64,000 nucleotides of DNA. Source: Macrotrachela quadricornifera (lineage: Eukaryota > Rotifera > Eurotatoria > Philodinida > Philodinidae). Position numbers and translations under genes: made by a program. The DNA lies in the NCBI GenBank assembly GCA_022393335.1, contig JAJEKB010020803.1:915516-979515 (forward strand), in the 5' to 3' direction. Under the pieces are notes generated by a model that ran no database searches, had not been told where the DNA came from, and was given only the letters and a program-made list of their open reading frames with translations. Positions within the stretch are counted from its first letter, which is position 1. Each line of letters begins with the position of its first letter. Below are positions 1 through 12,700 of the stretch, in pieces.

Positions 1-2230
1 TTCTGAAGGTGATTATCTCTGTACATGGTGCTTTGTAATGCAGGAGAAGCGTCTTCTCAGTAACGAAGAAAAGGTGGAAACTGAAAATTACCAACAAAAT
101 TCTGAAGAGTAGGATTTCGATGACGATAATGGTGACGATATGGATTATAATACTGTTGATGAAGATGATGAGAATTCGCTGGATGAACAAACATCTGCAA
201 GAGTTAAGTTAAATCAAGTCTTCCAATTGTTGAACGTGAAGAAAATCGATGACATGTTAGTTGTGTCTCTTTCAATGTTTTTGATACACGTATAGTGTTG
301 TGTTTAGTCGAAATACCGATCAAATCGTCAAAGCCCTGGATCAAACCTACATAAAACTTCAAGAGCTAAGCAGCGCCCTTTTGCCTTCTGCTGGTCGTAC
401 CAGAAATGTAGAGACGTTCTCTTCTCTTGATCTTACAGTGAACGATGCCATTTGGATTCTGTGTCGTGTGCGCGAACTTTTCTCCACTTGTGAGTACGAC
501 GAACAGCAGCGTTTGATGACGATGCTACCACCAACTTGTGGATGGCATCGCATAGCTAGTTGGTTCGGGGGTACGCACTACCAAGCTCGAAAATCATTAG
601 ATCTACCATCAAGTAGTGGGATTTTCTCGAGTCCTAAAGATCAACGAGGAAACAAACCACTCGATGATCAAACTGACAAAGTGGTAATCGATCTTTACAC
701 AAGCGACGATATCAGCCGTGAAACATCGTCGAAGAAGGAAGCTATTCGTCCTCCACCAAGTCGAACACCTTCTCACTACGTTTTCTGCATATGATCATCG
801 GGGAAACGTTCGAACATTTCAAAATGAAATATCCAAACATAGAAATCGCTCGATCGAGATTTTTTCTCTCAGGCCTATCTGGGTAAAAGAACGAACACCT
901 CATGAAACGTGTCTCTGTATTTACCACGAAAATGCCGATCTCCTACTTCAGGTGAATACGTTTATATAACTTTTGTTGAACTTACGATCTGAATTATGGG
1001 GTGCATCAAAATCACTCGGTCGCCTCGTGACGGTGAAAAATCTACTCGATCAAACTGTTGGTAGTTCACCTTCAGGGCAGTGCTACTACCGTCGATGCAA
1101 CAACTGTTCTCACCTAAAAGCATCTGACATAATATGCGATGGTTTTGATATCGACATTCAAGAGCCAGCCTCATGGTGCATATGGAAGAGTGTGAATTCA
1201 CGTTATGAGCTGTTGTATAAGACTGGCACCTTTGAAGCTCTTCTCAAAGAAATTGATACTTTATGACCGAGCTCCATTACTCACAGCTTTTGTGCACGTA
1301 TACAACAGGAATACATTGGGTCAATCAAAGAAACATCGATGATCACTACCTTCGCTGTCATACAGCTCAATTTCGCACAGAATTTTATTTTCGTCACACA
1401 AAGAGAAGTTCAATCTGCTTACTACACCCGCCCACAAGCCACTATTTTCACTGTGTATATAAGAATCGGTGAGGGATACCGTAATATGGCAGTTATCTCT
1501 GATTATTTGACACACGACACTCGATTTGTGTATTGTCCACAAAAGATTATTCTTGATTTTATTAAAAAAAGAATATCCAAAAGTTATCAAAATCAATTAT
1601 CCTAGTGATGAGACTTCTGGATATTTCAAGAGTGAGTATTATTGATATCCATCAACAATTTTTGTAGAGACTCCTTTTTCATAAGTACAATCTTTACAAT
1701 TTGGCTCATTATAAAAGGGACTTCAATCTCGAAGGTTCGTGGACTTTTAGCACAACTGGACACGGGAAGGGCCTGTGAGATGGCGTAGGTGCCGTGATCA
1801 ACTCAAAGGCAATCCAACACCTTCTCAGAGGAGGACCATAGGCATTATTCTCATCACCAAGACAACTCCTCGAATGGTCCTTCCGAAAGAATGACAACAT
1901 GGTGGTGGCGAGACCTCGACCGAATAACGCTTTAAATATTGCACCTTCGAGAATGCCCGAACCAAAACGTCCAATTGAAATTCGGTGGTTATCTGCTGAC
2001 GACATCACTTCAGAAGCTGATCAAATTTTAATTCCTCGATGGAGTCGTCGTTCTTCTAAAGGTAGTTTTTAATACATGATACTTATGTCTCTGTAACCTG
2101 TTTGCCTTAGATTGTATCATTGGAATTCGTAGTTATCACCAGGTTGATACAGATGGAGTGATCTCTTGTCGCCCTATTTCTCAGTCTAACAGAGTTATAA
2201 CGTACCCTTTCAAACTTGCAATTATAGAGA
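1..2230 (+). pseudogene. Decayed multi-exon transposase-like gene copy (uncharacterised invertebrate family)
   Basis: Coding remnants run left to right in shifting frames. An acidic N-terminal part (2-255) has an in-frame TAG at 110-112. A plausible 52-nt intron lies at 256-307 (GTTAG to TTTAG), and its splicing keeps phase into an open block at 308-740. Fragments such as FSLRPIWVKERTPHETC (about 865-950), VISDYLTHDTRFVYC (about 1490-1540), TTGHGKGP (about 1750) and PIEIRWLSAD (about 1970) follow in order. From memory these match, in the same order, a multi-copy family of uncharacterised proteins in aquatic invertebrates that has DFAEN-like and SDGA-like acidic motifs and looks like an RNase H-fold transposase. 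Here the first motif reads NFAQN, so that aspartate is lost. At least two frameshifts (one at a T run near 865) and several stops show it is dead. The family identity comes from memory and the catalytic role is inferred. Confidence 0.55.
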
Positions 2231-3527
2231 GATCAACTATCAATCGAATTCCAACGGCTGATGACTACGACAACGAATCCTATCTTATCATCGAACACGA
2301 AAACGTCTTTCGCCTCGTTCAAACAAAGTCATTCAATCCAACTGCCGCTCACATTACAGTCTCCTCCTCCGATCCTCATTTTCCAACTTCAACGTTTCAT
2401 AAGTCCAGCTCACCAGAGCTACTTGATCTCATTGTTTCAACAGACCACTTTCGAGCACGTCTGATCGATTGACCGCAGAAGCTTTCCAGTGGCACTGTGT
2501 GTCTTAATTCACAACAATTTATTGATATTCAAAACGTTTGGGAAGAAGAATGATATATTCTTGGTTTTTGCGTTCATTATTCTTCGTTATGGGTAGTTTA
2601 TTAGTCTCGCAAAGCTGATTTGTGTACTTCCTATTTGTCGCCAATCGCCAATCAAAAATTGTTCCTTCCTTTCTCTATCGTCAAAACAAAAAATATATTG
2701 TTTCGCAGTGATACCAGCAGTAGTGCTCGAGTATTCAATTACTTGTAGAGTGAAACCGGTGGTTTTTAGTGTTTCAATAGAGTTTTCTCTCCAAAAACGT
2801 TTGTGGGAAGAAAACAAAATTGTACATCTTGTAGGCGAAGTGAAGCTCTATAAAACGTGATATGTCACCATTCTGGATCACAGGGTTTTTCTGCTGAAAT
2901 TTTTCGCACCTTTTTCACCTGTAGTGCTCAAAGGTGTGAACAAAAAAATAAGGTGGGCAACAGTCAAACTCGAGCACAAATATCACATCCGATGCAGTTT
3001 TTGACGAGGAATCCGAATATGATATTAGAACTTTAATATCAGTCGAATTTAAGGGCACAAGAGTCTGTTTTCGAAAAAGTAGATTTCGGTTTATGAGCGG
3101 TTTTGGCTGAAAAACCTATATTTGGATTTTCAGTGTCTGACCCCTATCTCCACGAAGTTTTGATCCAATACAAGAAAATGTTATACCAAAATGATCACGG
3201 CGCTGAGCTCTGCAAAACCTAGTGGCATAGAAGAAAAAAAATTTTCCGACCCGGATGAAACCGGCGACTTTCCATAGACATACTCTGATATGACAGATAA
3301 CATTGATCCTATATAACAAGTAAGATGTACTTTTATCAGTATATTCTTCTATTAAAAGATTATGATGTAGTAGGATAGTTTCTGATGAATCTCGATTGTC
3401 ATCATGACTATACCAAGAAATCTGGCTATATTTTTTTTGAGTTCGTTAGCTCTGGAAATCACTTGAATCCCTCACCCTCTTGTTTTATATTTGACAAACT
3501 CCATTACAACAAGAAATATGTACTCAC
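2231..3527. other. Non-coding remainder of ABCB intron 18
   Basis: An open stretch at 2158-2472 may be the tail of the decayed gene to its left; I recognise no domain in it. The rest is AT-rich with no exon-like block on either strand. A copy of the dispersed CATTCGATGCAG-type motif (CATCCGATGCAG) lies at 2986-3009, and related GAGCTCTGCAAAAC text at about 3208-3222. Confidence 0.5.
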
Positions 3528-3754
3528 CTACGAGAGCAATCGATTGACCAGTTTTTAGTGACAAGTTGAGATTATTGAGGATGGTGATCGCTGATCTATT
3601 AGGGTAAGAAAAATACACCCGGTCGAATTCGATCTGATCCACGTGTGTGACAGGTTCGACTTGATTTATATCATCCAACAAAATGCGAGGTTTTCGTACA
3701 AAGAGCCTCATGAATTGTTGAGCTACAGCAAATGAGCTGCCCAATTTAGGTATG
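3528..3754 (-). CDS. ABCB exon 18: start of NBD2
   Basis: It encodes [18 protein letters not shown], the linker [16 protein letters not shown], then the NBD2 beginning [16 protein letters not shown] and TGQSIALVG. It includes the A-loop tyrosine and ends within the first glycine of Walker A at GTAG|GTGAGT, as exon 7 does in NBD1. The GKST, signature and Walker B of NBD2 are not in the window. Confidence 0.83.
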
Positions 3755-6700
3755 CTAGTAGAGAAAGAAAAGTGAAAAACAATAGTTTATAATTAGCTGT
3801 ACACTATCCCAACATAAGGTCCTGCTTTGTAATCTCACTACTATATGGTTTCGAATAGAAAATCGAAAGATTTTCAAAGGATTGTTGCTACTTCTCTTAA
3901 AACTCCCCTTCGCGAAGAAAACTAGTCATAGTCCACTTAGGATGGATAGAACAAGCACTCAATCATATAAGGCAAATCTTTTGAGAGAGCTCTAATAGTA
4001 TATACACAGTTTTATCTCACATTTTTACCACATGTTTCAAGTGATATATGTCATCGATAAAGTGTATGAATAGATTAGACTATATATACAGTAGACATGC
4101 ACCAGTTCCAGTTGACTGGGTCCTAGTCAGGACTGGGTATTAACTTAGCTGAATTATATCATTCAATGACTAGCACTTTTTTTTGTAGTATATTTTTATA
4201 ATTCGAGTATGGAGTTGCTAAACTGTCGATGCGAAGTATAATATTAGTTTATTAGATGGTCATTTGTATTATCACATGTTCATTCGTTGCTATTTGTCAG
4301 AAAAATGGATAATTTATTATATGTTAATTAGATTTTTGTCAGAAACGCGATCACCGACAGTTGTCTTATATTATCATCTGTTGACTACTTTCGTTCACTA
4401 TCGATCGTTATCAAAAATGATAGAATTATTTCGTCATATGTTACAGAATATATTGTTTGTTAGATACTTATTGCTCCAGTCAGAAAAGAGAATTATTGCT
4501 TATTCTAACAATAATCAAAGGAATATGATCGACTACATAAAAGTGATAGAAAACTTATTGATCATAATAAATTTTAATCATTAATCAGTAATTATTGATA
4601 AATAATAGTTTTTATTTATTCATATAAATATATAACTATTTAAAATATATGTAATATATGTATAATATATACATATACGTGTCATATAAACCTTTTTTCA
4701 CTCAAACTTAATTCTCTTTTCTGCTTACTCATATAAAAACTTTGATTTAAATCATTTTATTACTTGTATCACTGACGTTTTGAAAAACCTTTGTTTCTCG
4801 TTTAGATGACCTTCAACAAAAGTTTTCGTGTATCTATAAAATATTTATTTTTTCTGTTTAATTAATTACTTTGTGTAGCTGTGAAAATTTTATTCTTTAT
4901 CTCGTTCTTTTGTCACATTACATGATTATGTATTACTTCTCGTATATACTATTTGCTAAACCATTTATAATACATTATTATCTAACCAGGATGTAATAAT
5001 ATTTGCTATCTTTATATTCTAAAGTTTTTTTCTCAGTCTTTCTTGTTTCTCAAAACCATCTGAACGATGTTTTATATGGCTTTTCTTTGCTAAATAGAAT
5101 TCATTACTCTTCAATTTTTTTGGTCTTTTGATAATAACTTAGTGTGTCAAGCAGGAAGACAGAATTAAGTATAATTACCAAAACACACTCTTAGTAAGGG
5201 ATGAAAAAACGTAACCGTAAGTGATAAAAAGGTTATTTACCAGCGATGCCATTACTATCAGCCTTGAAAATTTACTAGTGCACACTCATAACAACCGGAT
5301 AGCCAATTTTTCTGTGAATTTAAATTGAAATTCTTTATTCAACAGATACATTTGCTATGCAGTTACATAGATATAATTTATCTCTAAGAACCCAAGTAAT
5401 GAGTGTTGTCGATATCCGACTACAAAAGAATATAACTTAAAATAACAATATAGATAGAGCCCCAGTCAGAACTGGGTGCCAATCCTGACTGGTACCCAGT
5501 CGGACTGGTGCATGTCTAATATACAGTAATGAAAATGAATTAAAACATCATATTTACTCTCATATAATCATCGAACAAGGCCATTTCTACAGCTATTAGT
5601 CGAATTTTGAAATAAGTTTCCTTGTTATCGTATTTTGAATGAATCATATTTATATGATCATAAACCTCTTTAATATTTATCAGTAACACTCTTAATCAAG
5701 TTTAATTCATATATAATTTAGTGAAAAGACTAGAAAAGTTGAAAAATCCGAAATGGCGAATTTGCTCTATAGTCACATACAAATCGATGTGATTCTTAGC
5801 TCGTTTTCATTACTATACGCATATTGTAGTCTGATCATGTGCCATGTCGGTGAAATATATCTATCCAGTTTATGCGGCATAGATACGAAATACAAAAGAA
5901 TCCATATCATTAATAGTTTTGTTATTTTAGAAAAGGGTTGCTAGTAAATTTACCATAAGCTTCGTTTTTTTCTGTTTCACTCTTTTTTGTATGTGACTAC
6001 ATTCTATCTACGTAACAGGCCTTTGTAAAGAGGTGATTCTTTATTGTATTTACAGTAATAATCTATTTCAAAAAATAGGTATATAAGATTTAATTCTTCT
6101 TTATATCCATGCAATACTAATTTTTTTTCTCTACTGAAATTATATGAAACCTTTATCTATTTCTTACAACATACAAATCAGTCAGTTAGAATTCGACTCG
6201 AATTGCGAAGATAATACCCTACTACGAGAAATATACGAATCATTTTTCCTGGTGGATTCTTTAATCTTGTCATTTATATGAACTAGTTTTGATGGAACAA
6301 CTACCATGTAGTACAGATAAACAATGCCTATTGCCATTTGCGAAAATATCGTGTACTTACGCAGTGTACATCAGATTGTATATTTGAGCGACAAAAGTTC
6401 CGAACGACACAATTCTGTATTAGACATATTAATAAGAAGAGTAGATTTTTCCAAAGAAACGGTCTCAAATAATACATACAAAATTAGTTCTTCAACCTTC
6501 ATTTCGTTTTTGGATACTATGTCTACTGCCAATACTAATGTTACTGGTATGATAAAGAATAGACGTGACATTTCAATACCAGATAACAATCCAATGACAT
6601 GCATGTATTTCACTGGGATCCTAAAAGAAAGTTAGAGAAATATAATGAACACTAGGAGGAGCATTGCTATTTGAAATGTATAACTTTATAGATTCATCAA

Positions 6701-9700
6701 CAAGTTTTGCATATCGTGCGTCGAAACTTTTTTGTCTATTAAGTTCGAAAACAGTTCGAATATTTTGCGTTGTCTCTATAACCATCTAAAATAGTCAAAA
6801 AATTGAGAATGTAAAATGTCAAAAAATGATAGTTACCATATTGAGATCTTGTAAGACATAACTTTTTTTCTTTGCGATGTGTTTGGAAAGAGTGGTGTAT
6901 ATCCAACAAATGAAAGAGAAGAGTATTATAAGTCCGATAAAAGGAAGTGTTATACTCCAGCCAAACAGGACAGCTGAGAGAATTATACCAGATCCTAGTG
7001 TAGATACGACCTCCACTATAGTGGACAAAACTGAACTAATTGTCTTTGAAAATAACAAAGATGAAAGATACTACATGACAAGATAAACTCACAGTTTGAA
7101 TTGTAGACGCATCAGTTCCCAATAGCTTCGATAAATGACCTGAATTATTCTGTTTACGATCGAACCAACCTATTTCTTGTTGAATCAACGCCTTGAAAGT
7201 ACGCCGACGCAATTGTTCGATGAGTTGAGCTGAAGCTCGACCGAAGAAAAAATACTAAATGAATCAATGAAAGAATTATCCAAACAATTATTCTGTATAC
7301 TACTTACACTAAACCAAGATGCTGTACACATGACGATACCAAGTGCAAACAATTCGAGAGCATTATCCAACAAACTGTCAAATCTAATTTTAGCTGTAGG
7401 CTTATCGAGGCCCTGAAAAAATGACATTAGACCAAATAGCAAAGTTTAAAACGTATTCATGAAAATATTCATAAAGTAAGTTATCATGTCACTAGACCAC
7501 ATATTCTATTTGTCGAATATGATCATCACTTTTCTCATACATAGTATCAAACAATGTTTTTAGATACGTTTCTCTTCTAACGAGACCTAATTTCAACGAT
7601 GAACTTATTATAGACTACTGTTCCTCCAAAATGATATATTCTGATTATTGATTCAACTCAATATCACATCTATGTTTTTCAAGAGACTCTCTTTGAAAAA
7701 AAGAGAATATATTCAAAATAAGACAACTTGTTTTCTACCATAAAAGAGTATGTTAGTATTAGTTTAAACTTCAATGGTATATTATTTCTTCGCATAATAA
7801 TGTCACAAAACTATAGCTTGAATAAATAATTAGGGTGTATATTGAAGTGCTATTTGTTGAATGTGTTAGAGCTAGTGTTTCAAGTTAATCGAGAAAATTA
7901 ACTACATATTTATATAAGAACAGTTTCTGCCCACAAATAGTACAATAGAAATATCAATGTTGATACATGCTGGTAGAAAGATTCTAAGAACAAGTAACCA
8001 CAGGACAACAATTCATAGAGAATAATTTTGAATTATTGAACACTTGATCAGTATAATTATAGCTTTGTCTTTCATAGTCGACTGAATAAACTAATATAAA
8101 TACCGTCCAAGAGTGTGCTGAAGGGCAGGACCACGTAAATTTGAAATGTCTTGTATGACACAGATTATGTGTCAAGGATAAACGTAACGTTACTTATTCT
8201 GTTTGTAATTATGATTCAAACACAATAAAGAACAAGGGAGTATCGAAACATCCTCTTCATATGTTATGGTTACATGTGGCCAGTGAATCTTTACAAGTCT
8301 TTCTTCCAGTATGTATCAACATTGATATTTCTATTGTACTATTTGTGGGCAGAAACTGTTCTTATATAAATATGTAGTTAATTTTCTCGATTAACTTGAA
8401 ACACTAGCTCTAACACATTCAACAAATAGCACTTCAATATACACCCTAATTATTTATTCAAGCTATAGTTTTGTGACATTATTATGCGAAGAAATAATAT
8501 ACCATTGAAGTTTAAACTAATACTAACATACTCTTTTATGGTAGAAAACAAGTTGTCTTATTTTGAATATATTCTCTTTTTTTCAAAGAGAGTCTCTTGA
8601 AAAACATAGATGTGATATTGAGTTGAATCAATAATCAGAATATATCATTTTGGAGGAACAGTAGTCTATAATAAGTTCATCGTTAAAATTAGGTCTCGTT
8701 AGAAGAGAAACGTATCTAAAAACATTGTTTGATACTATGTATGAGAAAAGTGATGATCATATTCGACAAATAGAATGTGCTTTAAGCAAACTTGCTCAGA
8801 CACATTTTTTGTTCGATAGAGAAGATTCGTTAGAAAAGCTCATATTGGAGCAGGATAAAAAACAGATACTTTCGTAGTACGATAGCTGGTAATAAGTGTA
8901 CGTAGCGTTCGGTAGTCGATAGATTTTACAGGAACCTAATAGTAATGTCGGATTTTTTTATAGTATTAACGACTGTTTGTTGAATAACTTTTCAACAATT
9001 CAACTTAGAGAGGTCGGACTTTCGCCACTTGAAAGAGCAAGTCGAGGGGCGTCGATGTATATAAAATCCGTTTGGTCCGCAACTCTTATTTGTGTTTGTT
9101 TGGAATCAAGAATCTTATCGATTGTCTATTTTCATGAGTTTTTATCACAAGTTAATATCAAATTACACCAAAATGTACCCCAAATCGGCATGTATTTACG
9201 CTAAAAAGTGTCATATCTTTGCACTTCATTTTTGACTTTTCTCACTACATTTTGATGTAATTTGATATTAATTTGTGATGAAAAATCATGAAAATAGATA
9301 GTCGATAAGATTCTTGATTCCAAACAACCATATATAAGAGTTGTGGATCAAACGGATTTGATATACATCGACGTCCCTCGACTTGCTCTTTCAAGTGGCG
9401 AAAGTCCGACCTCTCTAAGCTGAATCGTTGAAAAGTTATTCAACAAACAGTCGTTAATACTATTGAAAAAATCGGAGATTAGTTATCGGAATGAAATTAA
9501 TGATGGCTGAAAGATATGAATTGTAAGGGATTTAACCGCCTGTTGATCAGATTTTATAACAATCATAATTTTCGATCTACTCCAATGATTAGTTCTTATC
9601 AACCTCCCAATTCAGTAGAATGGTGAAAATGATGTTTGCTAGAGATTCCCACAAATATTATTTAGACAATTTCACTCTGATTCCGTCTGTTCTGTATGAG

Positions 9701-12700
9701 ACCACTGGTTTCTAGAAGTCCTATGTGAATGCTTTCCAGGTTCCAGCTGTCATAACATTAAAATCAATATCAAAATGCCAGTTTGAGAAAAGAATTTCTC
9801 TGAAGAACAAATTACCGCGAACATAAGACTAGTAATATAAGCCATTAGTATTGTTCGCCAGGACATGATCATTGTTGTTATGCAACCACATAAGAGCCAT
9901 GGCCAAGCTGATCGACATAACTCCCAAGTGGCTCCAAGCGTTGATGGTAACTGGTCTTCTAATTCGTCGCCATCCTGGAACAAAAGACATAATTACAACT
10001 TTTCTTCATGCAATTAAAGGGTGGCCCAGAAGTCCTGACTCGATTTGCATAATTAATTTTTCTATATTAAAGTATACCTTTAAAAATTTGTCTCTATGAT
10101 AGAAAGATGCACCAAAAGAGGCTCTCCAAAAGAGTCTATGACTGATCCTCTCAAACTCATATAGTAGGAAAGTTATAAGCTTGGAAATATTTGTCACAAA
10201 AAATAAAAATTAACTGTGGGCATTCAGCTCACTTGAATAATTTAACTTAGCATTAAGGATTGGACTAGAAGTCCTAAATCGATTAGTATAATTAATTTTT
10301 TTACATCAAAGAGCATCTTGAAAAATTTGTCTCTACGATAGAAAAACGCAGTAAAAGACAAATAACAAAATTGCCTATGGATGATCCCTCTTAACTCATA
10401 TAGTAAGAAAACTAAATTATCCAAATGAACTGAATGTCCACAGTTAATTTTTATTTTTTGTGACACATATTTTCAAGCTTATAACTTTCCTACTATATGA
10501 GTTTGAGAGAATCACTCATAAACTATTTTGTAGAGCGTCTTTTGGTGCATCTTTCTATCATAGAGATAAATTTTTAAAGGTATGTTTTAATATAGAAAAA
10601 TTAATTATGCAAATCGAGTCAGGACTTCTGGGTCACCCCTTAAGTGATTTGTCGTAATAGATTTCGTAGCAATTCATGCAATGCAAGGACTCAAAAGATC
10701 GGGGAAACTGTGTGTTTATCGAATAATATTGCAAGACACGGTGAAAATAGTCGGTTAAAGACCCTGATGAAGATTCATGAAAATATACATCACCCATCTT
10801 CCGTGGGAAAATGCGTTAGTCGGGTTATTTTAGCTGAAATCTTTGAACAAATTATGGCAATATTATGAGATAAGGCTGGTAGAATTAAGTTAGTTAAGCT
10901 TAACTTCACGCTGTTCATTGAGGGAGTTTTTGAATAAATCTATGCTTGAATTATTAGTCGATGATTATGCTTGTTTTCTTTCATACTATTTGCTTTAGTA
11001 CTGGTAACTGCTTATGAAGTTAATGATTTCTGCACTCAATATTAATAAAGAATAGTGAAAAAGCATTTTATCTTTTGTATGAATGCTAATTTTAGTCAAG
11101 TTTTTCTTTTTTTGCATACTTCTAGATCTTGTTGTTTGCTATCATCTTGTGTTAGCACTTGATCTTTCAAGTCTGTTGATCTACTGACACTGCTCTTTCT
11201 TCTATCATCTTTTTGTGCATCACCATCTTCATCTAACTTATCTTCATCGAGATTCTTTTGTTGACGAGCAATCATCCCAGCATATACTCCTCCTGGAATT
11301 GCCATGAGCTCTTGATGTGTGCCTTGTTCGACTACAAGTCCCTTCTGCATTACTATAAGACGATCAGCAGACCGTGCTGTTGATAAACGGTGAGTGATCA
11401 TCAAAGTAGTTCGTTGGCTATCTGTTTGAAATATGTCGCTCTTTTAGATAGTACAAGAAATAATTACTAATTTACCTCGACATGCTTGATCTAATGCTTG
11501 TTGTACAATGGCTTCTGATCGAGTGTCCAATGCACTTGTAGCTTCATCAAGTAGTAGAATAGGTGCGCGACGCACAAGTGCTCGAGCTAAACAAACACGT
11601 TGCTTTTCTCCACCACTTAACTGGGTTCCACGATGACCAACGATTGTATCATATTTCTACAGTAAAAATCAATATAAATGTTCAATGGAAGAAAGAATTT
11701 AAGAGCGACAACAATCAGTTTGAATAAAATAAACTGCAGGGTGTAACATAACCTTAACGCCCCCCTCTACAATTTAAATTATCAATGATATCACAAATGT
11801 ATCTTATACCAAATTAAAGCGCATCAAAAACTGAATTTATTGATACTAAATAGTAAAGGTTATGTAGATCTTTTAACGTCACACTTACGGCATTTTTAGA
11901 TATTCTATACATTTTTTGGCGTAGAAAATTAAGGCGCCATTAATTCAAAAATGTAGTAAAACGTTTTCTTAGATATTTTTGCATGGTTCGATAGAACTCG
12001 TTGAGCTCTACAAAACTGCATATTTCAAAAAAATTTTGAGCCATCTTTTTGTGATCAAAAATTTAAGAAACCGCTTGAAAAATCTCGAAAAATCTCAAAA
12101 AATCTCAAAAACTTCATTTTTTTATTTCATAGAAAAAAACATTCGGTTTTCCAGTAAAATTACCTTTTTTCATCACTTATGCCACCGCTGACATTTCGAT
12201 ACGCATTCGTTGGATGCAGTTTTTCACGCAGCATCGAATGACCAGATTTCATAATGTCTGAGGTGGCATAAGTGATGAAAAAAGGTAATTTTATTGGAAA
12301 ACCGAATGTTTTTTTCTATGAAATAAAAAAATGAAGTTTTTGAGATTTTTTGAGATTTTTCAAGCGGTTTCTTAAATTTTTGATCACAAAAAGACGGCTC
12401 AAAATTTTTTTGAAATATGCAGTTTTGTAGAGCTCAACGAGTTCTATCGAACCATGCAAAAATATCTAAGAAAACGTTTTACTACATTTTTGAATTAATG
12501 GCGCCTTAATTTTCTACGCCAAAAAATGTATAGAATATCTAAAAATGCCGTAAGTGTGACGTTAAAAGATCTACATAGCCTTTACTATTTAGTATCAATA
12601 AATTCAGTTTTTGATGCGCTTTAATTTGGTATAAGATACATTTGTGATATCATTGATAATTTAAATTGTAGAGGGGGGCGTAAAGGTTATGTTACACCCT

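Noticed and set aside
3472..3744. Open frame ending [11 protein letters not shown] as a natural ABCB C-terminus
   Set aside because: The tail after VALVG-type text is intronic: GTAG|GTGAGT is a good donor and NBD2 Walker A, signature and Walker B would be missing otherwise.
8977..9204. Open frames in MITE arms (also 19185-19445, 10006-10197, 10460-10657)
   Set aside because: They are the same repeat text read in both arms and copies; palindromic DNA gives mirrored frames. No known domain.
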